Shown here: piece after piece, positions 14,111 to 21,344 of the stretch
How the letters are laid out: each line of letters opens with the position of its first letter
Numbering within the stretch: the stretch's first letter is position 1
Assembly: GCF_016429285.1 (NCBI RefSeq)
Contig: NZ_JAELUI010000056.1
Coordinates: 1-33,264 of the forward strand
Length of the DNA: 33,264 bases
Direction of reading: 5' to 3'
DNA from: Ralstonia sp. ASV6
GTDB taxonomy: Bacteria; Pseudomonadota; Gammaproteobacteria; Burkholderiales; Burkholderiaceae
Translations under genes and position numbers: made by a program
Notes under the pieces: generated by a model
The model's database searches: none
Told to the model about the DNA's origin: nothing
Seen by the model: only the letters and a program-made list of their open reading frames with translations

Positions 14111-15139
14111 ATGCAGCAAACCCGCCGCAACATCCTCCGCCTCACCATGGCAGCCACGCTGGCCACCTCGCTCTTCGGCGGCGTCATCAACGCAGCGCAC
14201 GCTGAAGCCAAGGAAGTCCGCATCTCCCACGGCTACGGCATCCTCTACCTGCCCATCATGGTCATGTCCAGCGAGCACCTGCTGGAAAAGCAGGCCAAGG
14301 CCGCCGGCCTGGGCGACGTCAAGGTCAGCTACCGCATTCTCGACGGCGGCAACGTCATCAACGACGCCATGCTCTCCGGCGCGCTCGACATCGCCTCGCT
14401 GGGCGTGCCGGGCTTCCTCACCCTGTGGGACAAGACACGCGGCAGCGCCATGGAAGTCCGCGGCCTGTCGTCGCTCAGCTCATCGTCGATGTACCTGATG
14501 ACGCGCAACCCGAACGTAAAGACCTTGGCCGATTTCTCGGACAAGGACCGCATTGCCGTGCCCGGCATCAAAACGTCACTGCCAGCCGTGGTGCTGCAGA
14601 TGGCCGCCGCCAAGACCTTCGGCGACAAGCAATTCAACAAGCTCGACCCGATCACCGTACCGCTGCCCCACCCGGACGCCACCGCCGTCATGCTGGCCGG
14701 CGGCAGCCAGATCAACAGCCACATGGCATCACCGCCGTTCTCATATGCCGAGGCCGCAGCGCCCGGCCTGCACCGCGTGTTCAACACGGTCGACGTGCTC
14801 GGCAACATCACGCTGGACATGACCTACACCAGCAAGAAGTTCTACGAAGCCAACCCGAAGCTGTCGGCAGCATTCGTGGCGGCGCTGGATGAAGCCAATG
14901 CACTCATCGCCAAGGACAAGACGAAGGCGGCGCAAATTTACATTGCGCAATCGAAGGTGAAGAGCTCGCCGGACGAGGTGAAGAAGATCCTCGACGACCC
15001 GGATTCGCGCTTCACGACCACCCCGGTGGGCGTGGCACACTACGCCGAATTCATGCAGCGCGTGGGCACCATCAAGAACAAGCCGGCCGCGTGGAAGGAC
15101 CTGTTCTTCCCGACGGTGCAGAACCGGCAGGGTTCCTAA
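14111..15139 (+). CDS. ABC transporter substrate-binding protein (NitT/TauT family)
   Basis: A 342-residue periplasmic solute-binding protein. The N-terminus TRRNILRLTMAATLATSLF with cleavage near AAHAEA fits a signal peptide, with an RR pair suggestive of Tat. The mature protein has the SsuA/NMT1-like pattern: EVRISHGYGILYLPIMVMS, then YRILDGGNVINDAMLSGALDIASLGVPGFL, then hinge motifs further on. AAGGAGA at 14098-14104 precedes the ATG with good spacing. It completes the importer with the ATPase and permease genes upstream. The ligand pocket cannot be read well enough to name the solute. Confidence 0.93.
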   Translation: MQQTRRNILRLTMAATLATSLFGGVINAAHAEAKEVRISHGYGILYLPIMVMSSEHLLEKQAKAAGLGDVKVSYRILDGGNVINDAMLSGALDIASLGVPGFLTLWDKTRGSAMEVRGLSSLSSSSMYLMTRNPNVKTLADFSDKDRIAVPGIKTSLPAVVLQMAAAKTFGDKQFNKLDPITVPLPHPDATAVMLAGGSQINSHMASPPFSYAEAAAPGLHRVFNTVDVLGNITLDMTYTSKKFYEANPKLSAAFVAALDEANALIAKDKTKAAQIYIAQSKVKSSPDEVKKILDDPDSRFTTTPVGVAHYAEFMQRVGTIKNKPAAWKDLFFPTVQNRQGS

Positions 15140-15187
15140 ACGACAACGCGACAACGCGCCGCACGCAGCATTCGCACGGAGGCATCC

Positions 15188-15586
15188 ATGACCCTACGCA
15201 TCGTCCGGCTCGGCGAGCCGCGCCAACCCGATGAAGGGCTGCGCATCGGCACCGTGCGGCGCCCGCCGCGCGGCGTGCCCAAAGAAGAATTCGCCAGCCG
15301 CGATTTCTACGATGTCTGGATGCCTCTGCTCTCTCCCACGCCCGAACTCGTCAAGCAGGCCCAGGCCGCACAAGCCGCGCACGATGACAAGGGCTGGCAG
15401 ACGTTCGTGCGCCACTTCCGCACCGAAATGCGCGACGGCGATGCGGCACGCACGCTCGACATGCTGGCCGCGCTGTCACATCAGACCAACCTCTCGGTCG
15501 GCTGCTATTGCGAAGAGGAAGCCCATTGCCATCGGTCCGTGTTGCGCGCGTTGTTGACGGAGCGCGGCGCGAACATCGCTGACTAG
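15188..15586 (+). CDS. DUF488-family protein
   Basis: A 132-residue cytoplasmic protein of the DUF488 family. The N-terminus MTLRIVRLGEPR and RIGTVRRPPRGVPKEEFASRDFYDVWMPLLSP fit the betaproteobacterial form. The conserved C-terminal block reads C106-Y-C108-EEEAHC114-H115-R116, a Cys/His cluster that could bind metal or act in redox or nucleotide chemistry. GGAGG lies just before the ATG. The gene follows the binding-protein gene by 48 bases and could be the last gene of that transcript, but its function is not known from any member I can cite. Confidence 0.85.
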   Translation: MTLRIVRLGEPRQPDEGLRIGTVRRPPRGVPKEEFASRDFYDVWMPLLSPTPELVKQAQAAQAAHDDKGWQTFVRHFRTEMRDGDAARTLDMLAALSHQTNLSVGCYCEEEAHCHRSVLRALLTERGANIAD

Positions 15587-15638
15587 GACGTCTTCGCATT
15601 GCACGCTGCATCTTCGCCGCCCAGCACAAGGAGTCTTC

Positions 15639-16169
15639 ATGCCCCGTATTCCAAGCGCATCCCGTCTCCACATGGCTTCCGCTGCCATGCTTGCATTGGC
15701 ATGGACCGCAACGCAGACCGCCTTTGCGCAGACCGTACCCGACACGCTTCAACCCGCCGGCACCCACCACACCGTTGCCAGCCTGTCGGCAACCGGCGTA
15801 CAGATCTACGTCTGCAAGCGCGACGGTGACAAACCGCTCGCGTGGGCATTCAAGGCACCGCTGGCGGATCTGTATGACGCGTCCGGTAAACTGGTCGTCA
15901 AGCATGCCGCCGGCCCGAGCTGGGAAGCGCCCGACGGCAGCAAGATCACGGGCAAGGTCATGCGGCAGGCAGCCAACACGGCAGAAGCCGGCGCCATTCC
16001 GCTGCTCCTGCTGCAAGCAACCACCGTTGGCGGCTCAGGGCTATTGAGTGGCGTGCACTATGTGCAGCGGCTGCAGACACACGGCGGCATCGCACCCGCA
16101 CAACCCTGCACGGAAGAAGGGCAGGAAGGCCGCAGCCCATACCTGGCGCAATACGTCTTTCTCGACTGA
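15639..16169 (+). CDS. Exported DUF3455 protein
   Basis: A 176-residue protein with a signal peptide at about 1-30 (MASAAMLALAWTATQTAFAQ) and a DUF3455 domain over most of the rest. The domain is recognised by GVQIYVCKRD, LAWAFKAPLADLYDASGKLV and GPSWEAPDGSKITGKV, and by the C-terminal PYLAQYVFL. DUF3455 proteins are secreted or periplasmic proteins of bacteria and fungi with unknown biochemical role. It is preceded by AAGGAG and lies 52 bases after the DUF488 gene on the same strand. Two cysteines remain in the mature part (in YVCK and QPCTEE). Confidence 0.88.
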   Translation: MPRIPSASRLHMASAAMLALAWTATQTAFAQTVPDTLQPAGTHHTVASLSATGVQIYVCKRDGDKPLAWAFKAPLADLYDASGKLVVKHAAGPSWEAPDGSKITGKVMRQAANTAEAGAIPLLLLQATTVGGSGLLSGVHYVQRLQTHGGIAPAQPCTEEGQEGRSPYLAQYVFLD

Positions 16170-16309
16170 CATCGCCGTCGACATCACCTGTGCCGTACCC
16201 TGCGTGGGTGACGCCGCATCACTGGGGCAGACCTATAACGAAGACACGCGCGACCGGCACCCTGCCGCATCCTGCCATGTCATGCCGTCGCCGTTTCAGG
16301 AGTCCCATC

Positions 16310-16528
16310 ATGGGCCGCCGCTACATTGATTGCCGCGCCTTCCCCAGCGAGAACAACTGCTCGGTCGCCATCAGCGCCGACAGCGATACCGAGTTGCTGG
16401 AGGCCGCCGTGCAGCACGCTGTGTCCGTGCACAAGCACACCGACTCGCCCGAGCTGCGCGCGCAACTGCAGACCCTCTTCAAGGACGGCACCCCCTCCGC
16501 CGAACGGCCGCCCATGGCGACCGCGTGA
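16310..16528 (+). CDS. Small DUF1059-family protein
   Basis: A 72-residue protein matching the DUF1059 pattern: MGRRYIDCRAFPSENNCSVA at the N-terminus with two Cys, then SADSDTELLEAAVQHAVSVHKH and a short helical end. The ATG at 16310 is preceded by CAGGAG (16297-16302). The frame extends upstream but without family similarity. Members are small soluble proteins of unknown function. The gene ends 24 bases before the convergent SRPBCC gene. Confidence 0.82.
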   Translation: MGRRYIDCRAFPSENNCSVAISADSDTELLEAAVQHAVSVHKHTDSPELRAQLQTLFKDGTPSAERPPMATA

Positions 16529-16552
16529 CGGTAGTGGTACCCCGCTCCGCCT

Positions 16553-17092
16553 TCAGCTGCGCGGAATGCGACGTTGATATTCGTCGTGCAGCCGCGCAAA
16601 CGTCTGCCAGAAGCTGACAGGGCTGCGCTCGGCCAGGCGGTCAGCCAGTACCCCAAGGTGGGTGTGCCAGCCGCCCGACACGCTGACCATCTCGTCGCGA
16701 TTGGGCAGGCGGGAATGCGTGACGGTCAGGCGCACGTCATCGCCTTCCTGCGCGAGTTCGAAGCGCACCTCCGATGGCACCTCACCGCCGCCGGGCCACG
16801 TATAGGCGAGCAGATGCGGCGGGGCATAAGCCAACACACGCGCGGTCATCAGGTGCTCTCCGTCGTACCGCGCAAACTCGGGCGGCGGCGGGTCGTCGTG
16901 GCCAGTCAGCTTGCTGTTGTGAAAACGATGCTCGACGCTGCCACCCACGTGCGGCTCGATCTCGCCATAGGCCAGCCATTGGCCGCGCTTGTCGGAATCC
17001 ACCAGATAGCTCCACACGCGCTCGATGGGCCCAGGCAGCACGCGCTCCAGGCGCACGGTGTCGGATGCAATGCGGGTGCCGTAGTCATTCAT
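16553..17092 (-). CDS. SRPBCC (AHSA1/START-like) protein
   Basis: A 179-residue protein of the SRPBCC superfamily, activator of Hsp90 ATPase-like (AHSA1) type. Typical elements are LERVLPGPIERVWSYLVDSDKRGQW near the N-terminus, GGSVEHRF in the middle strand, and GGWHTHLGVLADRL near the C-terminus. Such proteins bind small hydrophobic ligands in a helix-grip fold. The ATG at 17092 is chosen for the AAGGAGAG ribosome site just upstream. It lies 54 bases after an ArsR-family gene on the same strand, a very common pairing in which the ArsR protein represses both genes. Confidence 0.9.
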   Translation of the reverse strand: MNDYGTRIASDTVRLERVLPGPIERVWSYLVDSDKRGQWLAYGEIEPHVGGSVEHRFHNSKLTGHDDPPPPEFARYDGEHLMTARVLAYAPPHLLAYTWPGGGEVPSEVRFELAQEGDDVRLTVTHSRLPNRDEMVSVSGGWHTHLGVLADRLAERSPVSFWQTFARLHDEYQRRIPRS

Positions 17093-17146
17093 CGTTCTCT
17101 CCTTGGTGAAATGCATGCGGCGCCAGTCAAACGGCCGGCCCACGCG

Positions 17147-17530
17147 TCATGGCTTGGGGGGTCGAGGGCGGCGCTTGGGTGGTACTGGTGCCTGTTCTGT
17201 CGCCACCTCGGCACGCAGCGCGGCTTCCAGGGCATCGAGCCTGCCGCTCCAGAACTGCTCGTAGTGGCGCATCCACTCCATGCCGGCGTGCATGGGCATG
17301 GCGTCGAGGCTGCAGACGTGCGTGCGGCCCTGCACGCTGCGCCGCACAAGGCCGGCTTTCTCCAGCACCTTGATGTGCTTGGAGGCGGCGGCCAGTGAAA
17401 TATCGAACGGCGCCGCAAGATCACCCACGGTACGGGGCTGTTCAGCCAGGCTGTGCAGCATGGCCCGCCGGGTCGGGTCCGCCATCGCATGGAAGACCGC
17501 GTCGAGCTGATCGGAAGAATATTTAACCAT
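17147..17530 (-). CDS. ArsR-family repressor
   Basis: A 127-residue winged-helix protein. The DNA-binding region reads LDAVFHAMADPTRRAMLHSL, then RTVGDLAAPFDISLAAASKHIKVLEKAGLV, then VRRSVQGRTHVC. It lacks the classical metal-binding cysteine pair in the recognition helix, so it belongs to the SdpR/SRPBCC-linked branch, not to arsenite sensors. The C-terminus is Pro/Arg/Lys-rich (PPKRRPRPPKP). The start codon at 17530 lies inside an operator palindrome, so autorepression is likely. The SRPBCC gene follows in the same operon. Confidence 0.92.
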   Translation of the reverse strand: MVKYSSDQLDAVFHAMADPTRRAMLHSLAEQPRTVGDLAAPFDISLAAASKHIKVLEKAGLVRRSVQGRTHVCSLDAMPMHAGMEWMRHYEQFWSGRLDALEAALRAEVATEQAPVPPKRRPRPPKP

Positions 17531-17580
17531 GTGGTTGAATTTAGTTCGCAAACACCGAACTGTCAACCAAATGGTGAAAT
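17521..17580. promoter_or_regulatory. Paired ArsR operators over the start of the repressor gene
   Basis: AACCA-TG-TGGTT (17525-17536) contains the repressor start codon. A second site, ACCA-AA-TGGT, lies at 17566-17575. Taken as 20-base units (17521-17540 on the minus strand, 17561-17580 on the plus strand), they match at 16 of 20 positions. Their centres are 40 bases apart, close to four helical turns. Between them is another inverted repeat, AGTTCG (17543-17548) with CGAACT (17556-17561). Confidence 0.65.
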
Positions 17581-17613
17581 GTTTTTGAAGCGGGGAAATG
17601 ACGGATGACGGCG

Positions 17614-18252
17614 CTAGCGGCGCGCGGACGATGCCAGCATCAACCGCACCACATCGCACTGGCTATGCGTGTTGGTCTTGCGATAGACGTGCTTGAGGTG
17701 CGTGCGCACCGTGTCGAGCGAAATACCCAGCGTGCGCGCAATGCACGCCGGATCCGCACCGCGCGCGAGGAGATCGGCCACGTCAGCTTCGCGCGGGGTC
17801 AGGCGAAATGCGTCGGTCAGCCACAGGCTGGGGGATTGCGCAGGCGCGATGCCGGCACGGGCAGCAACGCGTTGCCAGCAAAGCGGCAGCGCTTGCGCAA
17901 GATGCGGCAGCAGGTCCCGCGGCGCTGAACGCTTTGCCGACAACGGCACGCCATGCACGCGATAGTCCAGCCACACCGCACCGCGCACTTCAGCATCGGC
18001 CAGCGGCCACGCATCCACCCCATCGCAACGTGCCGCATGCAGCAGTAGATCCGCCGTATGCGCACCTTGAGAGGCCGCCCAATGCAGACGACCATCCACC
18101 CGCCAACGGACCATAGCCGCAGCATGATCCGCGCTGCAGACATCGCGCAGCACGTTCATGATGCCCACGGCATCACCCGCGCACGCCGCTTCGTAACACC
18201 GGCGCAGCACGGTTGCCGAGGCATGGGATGGCATGGCGGCAAAACGCGGCAT
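17614..18252 (-). CDS. LuxR-type helix-turn-helix regulator
   Basis: A 212-residue protein. The C-terminal 60 residues form a LuxR/GerE helix-turn-helix: LTPREADVADLLARGADPACIARTLGISLDTVRTHLKHVYRKT pattern, at about residues 150-200. The N-terminal 145 residues show no receiver aspartate pattern or autoinducer-binding motif that I recognise, so the input signal is unknown. The first ATG is used; a second in-frame ATG six codons later is equally possible, as neither has a good ribosome site. A TATAAT on the minus strand at 18333-18328 may be its -10 box. It follows the PACE gene on the same strand after 129 bases, separated by a hairpin terminator. Confidence 0.85.
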   Translation of the reverse strand: MPRFAAMPSHASATVLRRCYEAACAGDAVGIMNVLRDVCSADHAAAMVRWRVDGRLHWAASQGAHTADLLLHAARCDGVDAWPLADAEVRGAVWLDYRVHGVPLSAKRSAPRDLLPHLAQALPLCWQRVAARAGIAPAQSPSLWLTDAFRLTPREADVADLLARGADPACIARTLGISLDTVRTHLKHVYRKTNTHSQCDVVRLMLASSARR

Positions 18253-18336
18253 GGATGGATGCCCAGTACAGACTGCTAGAACTCGCGGCCGGTCGGCCCC
18301 GAGAGACCCATTGCAAAAAGGGATTTCATTATAGAA

Positions 18337-18356
18337 AGCGCGCCTGCCGGCGCGCT
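18337..18356 (-). terminator. Terminator hairpin after the PACE gene
   Basis: AGCGCGCC (18337-18344) and GGCGCGCT (18349-18356) form a perfect 8-base stem with a 4-base loop. On the minus strand the stem is followed by TTCTATAATGAAAT, a modest T-containing tail. It lies 25 bases after the PACE gene stop codon, so it probably ends that transcript. Confidence 0.65.
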
Positions 18357-18381
18357 GAGGCGTTTGCCCTAGGCCGGAATC

Positions 18382-18819
18382 TCAGGCCAGCGCGCGGCGC
18401 GCCATCCACCTGGCCCGCAAGTGGTCGTATGCGAGATTGAAGAAGAAGGTGTACGGCAGGAAGAACAGCATGATGCCGATGTCGATCACGAAGGCTTCCC
18501 ACAGGCTCACGTTCAGCCACCATGCGCCCAGCGGCACCAGCATGATGACCAGGCCGCCCTCGAACAGGCAGGCATGCACGACTCGCACGGCCAACGTGCG
18601 TGTGAGCTTGTAGCGATGCTCCACACGCTCGAAGAGCGCGTTGAAGATCATGTTCCACACCATCGCAACGCCGGCAAACATGAGGGTCAGTGCACCCATG
18701 TGTGCAAGCGACACGCCCATCAGCCAGCTGAACAGCGGCGCACAGATGATGGTGGCGAGAAGCTCGAAGGTCAGCGCGTGGAAGACGCGCTCAACAGGGG
18801 TTTTGGCTGGGACTTGCAT
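18382..18819 (-). CDS. PACE-family multidrug/biocide efflux transporter
   Basis: A 145-residue inner-membrane protein with four membrane helices arranged as two tandem bacterial transmembrane pair units. Each unit ends in a conserved block: VWNMIFNALFERVEHRY and FLPYTFFFNLAYDHLRARW. The N-terminal helix carries Glu19 in HALTFELLATI, the counterpart of the Glu that is essential for proton-coupled chlorhexidine export in AceI. The ATG at 18819 is chosen by family N-terminus (PVERVFHA). A LysR gene is divergent with 112 bases between the starts, the same arrangement as aceI-aceR. Likely substrates are cationic biocides or short polyamines, as known for the family. Confidence 0.93.
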   Translation of the reverse strand: MQVPAKTPVERVFHALTFELLATIICAPLFSWLMGVSLAHMGALTLMFAGVAMVWNMIFNALFERVEHRYKLTRTLAVRVVHACLFEGGLVIMLVPLGAWWLNVSLWEAFVIDIGIMLFFLPYTFFFNLAYDHLRARWMARRALA

Positions 18820-18867
18820 GGCAGGGCTCCGATGAATGGGCGTGATTTTCATCGGCAAAAGCAAGTC

Positions 18868-18899
18868 TATCCAGTTCGATAGTATCGGTTTTTCCGATA
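18868..18899. promoter_or_regulatory. LysR-type box between PACE gene and its LysR gene
   Basis: TATCGG-TTTTT-CCGATA (18883-18899) is a perfect inverted repeat that fits both the ATC-N9-GAT and the T-N11-A forms of a LysR recognition site. A second, weaker symmetrical element TATC-N6-GATA lies next to it at 18868-18881. The pair resembles the recognition and activation half-sites of LysR-controlled promoters. Confidence 0.6.
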
Positions 18900-18931
18900 T
18901 ATTGAGCGGATACCGCCACCTGGAGCCCACC

Positions 18932-19822
18932 ATGCGTCACTCCCCTGAAGCGCTGCTGGCTTTTGCAGAAGCCGCCACGCTCGGTTCGTTCTCGGCGGCG
19001 GCGCGCAAGCTGGGCAAACGGCAATCGACCATCAGCGAGGCGATCGGCAACCTGGAGATCGACCTGGGCCTGACGCTGTTCGACCGCAGCACGCGCCAGC
19101 CGACCCTTACCGAGGCCGGCCACGCCATGCTCACGCAGGTGCGCCGCGTGCTTGAAGCCGGCGAGCGGATGGACCGCCTGGCCGCGCAGATGGCGGGCGG
19201 CCTGGAAGCGCGCCTCACCCTGGTGGTGTCCGACACGTACCAGTCCGACCGCTACGAGCAAACCCTCGCTGCGCTAGAACAGCGCTTTCCCGACCTGGAA
19301 CTCGAATGCCTGATCGCCGAGTACGAAGACGTGGTCGACATCATCCAGCAGGGCCGTGCTCAGTTGGGGCTGGTGGCAACGCAGCCGGCCTATCCGCCCG
19401 ACATTGGTGCGGCCACCATTGCCGAGCAGTCTGAAATCGGCCTCTTTGTCGGGCGGCAGCATCCGTTCGCGCAATACGGTGATGCAGAAGTGCCGCACGC
19501 GGTGCTGCGCGAGACGCGCGAGTTGCGCCTGAATACCTTTGTCGATCCGGTCGGCCCGCGTGCGGAGACCACGCCCGTGCGCAGCCTGCGCCGGTGGTCT
19601 GCGCCGAGCTATCTGATGCTGCTGGAAATGGCCGTGCTGGGCTTTGGCTGGACGGAGCTGCCACGCTGGCTGGTCGACCACTTTGCCGCTGACCGCTTGC
19701 ATGAGGTGCGCGCACGCGGCTGGCCCCGCCAACTACCGGTCGATGTAGTGTGGTCACGCAAGCGCACGCTCGGCCAGGCCGGCGCGTGGCTGCTGGAGAC
19801 GATGCTGGCGGAGACGGCGTAA
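18932..19822 (+). CDS. LysR-type regulator, probable control of the PACE gene
   Basis: A 296-residue LysR protein. The helix-turn-helix is in GSFSAAARKLGKRQSTISEAIGNLEIDLGLTLFDR (about residues 18-52), and the effector domain follows from about residue 90. The ATG at 18932 fits the family N-terminus and has GGAG (18922-18925) upstream; in-frame codons upstream are not LysR-like. The gene is divergent from the PACE efflux gene with a good LysR box between them, so it probably activates efflux when a substrate of the pump is present, as AceR does for AceI. Confidence 0.92.
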   Translation: MRHSPEALLAFAEAATLGSFSAAARKLGKRQSTISEAIGNLEIDLGLTLFDRSTRQPTLTEAGHAMLTQVRRVLEAGERMDRLAAQMAGGLEARLTLVVSDTYQSDRYEQTLAALEQRFPDLELECLIAEYEDVVDIIQQGRAQLGLVATQPAYPPDIGAATIAEQSEIGLFVGRQHPFAQYGDAEVPHAVLRETRELRLNTFVDPVGPRAETTPVRSLRRWSAPSYLMLLEMAVLGFGWTELPRWLVDHFAADRLHEVRARGWPRQLPVDVVWSRKRTLGQAGAWLLETMLAETA

Positions 19823-19829
19823 GCGCGGC

Positions 19830-20702
19830 TTACTCGTCCAGCCGCTCGATGATCAGGCGCGAGAGCCGCGCCGTCTGCTCTTTCGAGAGCGAGAACTCCA
19901 CACCAAACGACGGAAATGCAGATGCCGGCGCACCCAGCGCAGGCGAGCCGCTGGCGACACGCCCCGTGATGGAGAAGTCTTCTTGCTGCCCATCCACGTA
20001 GGCGCTGAAGTCCAGGTTCAGCCAATCGCCGGGCTGGAACACGGCACCAACGCTTTGCACCAACGCACCGTTGAGGCAGATATCGCGGATGATGGCGACA
20101 CGGTCTGCGGCCGTTGCCGGTTGCCCCTCCGCGCGCATCGTCGCACCAATGCGAACCTGCACGCGCTTTGCCTTGCGCAACTGCACCTTGTGCACCTTGG
20201 TCGGCATCGCAAGAACGATGTATGGCGAGGGAAACTGCCCCAACGCCGCCACGCTGCACAGCATGCTGACCACCGCGCGCCCAGAGAAGCCGCGCAGCAG
20301 CAGCACATCACGAATCTCGGGACGCAGCGTGCGCTTGGCATCGGCGGGCTGCGTGATGAACAGCGCCTCGCCTTCGATGTAGCCAATCAAGCGGCACGGC
20401 AAGGGGCCTCGCACGGGGGCGGATTTTTCCTGAACCTGCAGGATGGTGCCGATCGACAGGCCGGTTGCGCCCAAGCGCGGCTTACCCTCTGCCGCTTCGC
20501 CCGGTGGCGCGACGGTGACATCGCCTGGCTGGTCGGAGACCATCACCGGGCCATGATGAAACAACAGTCGCGCGTCTTCCGTATCAGGCACAACCGCCCC
20601 AGCCGGCAACAGCAGCCTTCCTCCACTGTCCGCCAGGGCAAACGGCAGTGGCTGGCCAATCGGTACGTCTTCCTGCGTGAGTTGCCGTGTAGGCTGGGTC
20701 AT
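19830..20702 (-). CDS. PilZ-domain protein (YcgR/flagellar-brake-like)
   Basis: A 290-residue two-domain protein. Residues about 75-170 resemble the N-terminal YcgR-type domain (LSIGTILQVQ, CRLIGYIEGEALFI, AVVSMLCSVAALGQFPSPYIVL). Residues about 172-290 form a PilZ domain for cyclic di-GMP. The first binding motif RxxxR is present as R176-KAK-R180. The second, normally D-x-S-x-x-G, reads D207-I-C209-L-N-G212, with Cys for Ser. The start at 20702 is chosen because the upstream frame is not protein-like. It faces the LysR gene tail to tail with seven bases between. A role in motility or surface behaviour is likely by family; no flagellar gene is in the window. Confidence 0.85.
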   Translation of the reverse strand: MTQPTRQLTQEDVPIGQPLPFALADSGGRLLLPAGAVVPDTEDARLLFHHGPVMVSDQPGDVTVAPPGEAAEGKPRLGATGLSIGTILQVQEKSAPVRGPLPCRLIGYIEGEALFITQPADAKRTLRPEIRDVLLLRGFSGRAVVSMLCSVAALGQFPSPYIVLAMPTKVHKVQLRKAKRVQVRIGATMRAEGQPATAADRVAIIRDICLNGALVQSVGAVFQPGDWLNLDFSAYVDGQQEDFSITGRVASGSPALGAPASAFPSFGVEFSLSKEQTARLSRLIIERLDE

Positions 20703-20855
20703 AGCTGGCGTTAGGGCGCGTGTTTCAGAGTTATATCCAAGGCCTGTGCCTTGGCAGGTATGACGACCATTTTGCAACAATGGCTGGCAAACGCGCGGAG
20801 ATCAACTGCTGCGCGTTGCCCTTTGCCTGACACACATCAACACCAAGCGTTTGCG

Positions 20856-21245
20856 TCACCCCGCCAGCGCGGTCGCTTCAATCTCGACGGCCAGACCGTA
20901 GTGCAGCGTCGGCACCGGCACCACGGCGCGCGCCGGGCGCAACTCGCCAATCCAATCGCGGTACAGCGCGTCGAAGGCTGGCCAATGCGTTTCCATGTCG
21001 GTCACGTACACGCGCACCTGTACGAGGCGCGTGCGGCTGGTGCCCGCAGCCGCGAGCACCGCGTCGAGGTTGGCGAGCACCTGACGCACCTGCGTCTCGA
21101 ACGGCGCATCGACCAGCTTCTCGCCCGTGGGCGTGACCGGAATCTGCCCTGCCACAAACACGAAACCATGGGCGCAGACAGCGTGTGAATAATGCCCAGC
21201 CGGCGGACGCAAGTCCGGCGCGTTCAGGTAGCGCGCGTCGCTCAT
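20856..21245 (-). CDS. RidA-family enamine/imine deaminase
   Basis: A 129-residue RidA (YjgF/YER057c/UK114) protein, a cytoplasmic trimer subunit. The residues tied to deaminase activity are present: Tyr19 near the N-terminus (GHYSHAV), Arg106 in RPARAVVPV and Glu121 in AVEIEATA. These define active RidA members that hydrolyse 2-aminoacrylate-type enamines/imines. A nearly perfect ribosome site, AAGGAGGTG, precedes the ATG. It follows the PLP ammonia-lyase gene on the same strand after 99 bases, which makes sense because that enzyme releases such intermediates. Confidence 0.93.
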   Translation of the reverse strand: MSDARYLNAPDLRPPAGHYSHAVCAHGFVFVAGQIPVTPTGEKLVDAPFETQVRQVLANLDAVLAAAGTSRTRLVQVRVYVTDMETHWPAFDALYRDWIGELRPARAVVPVPTLHYGLAVEIEATALAG

Positions 21246-21322
21246 GCGGCCACCTCCTTGCCCTTGTAGATCATCGTGCCTCGGTGGTGTCGGTGGCTGG
21301 CGGCATTCGCGGCCGTGCGCAT

Positions 21323-21337
21323 CCCCGCTGTGCGGGG
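21323..21337 (-). other. Hairpin between dehydratase and ridA-like genes
   Basis: CCCCGC (21323-21328) and GCGGGG (21332-21337) form a perfect 6-base stem with a 3-base loop, eight bases after the dehydratase stop codon on the minus strand. No T tract follows in that direction, so it may stabilise the upstream mRNA or act as a weak attenuator and not as a terminator. Confidence 0.4.
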
Positions 21338-21344
21338 CCCCTGC

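Noticed and set aside
13875-14498. A 207-codon open frame starting in the repeat element and running into the binding-protein gene
   Set aside because: Its first part is the translated palindromic repeat and its second part is the binding-protein gene read in the wrong frame; similar spurious frames arise wherever this kind of repeat occurs.
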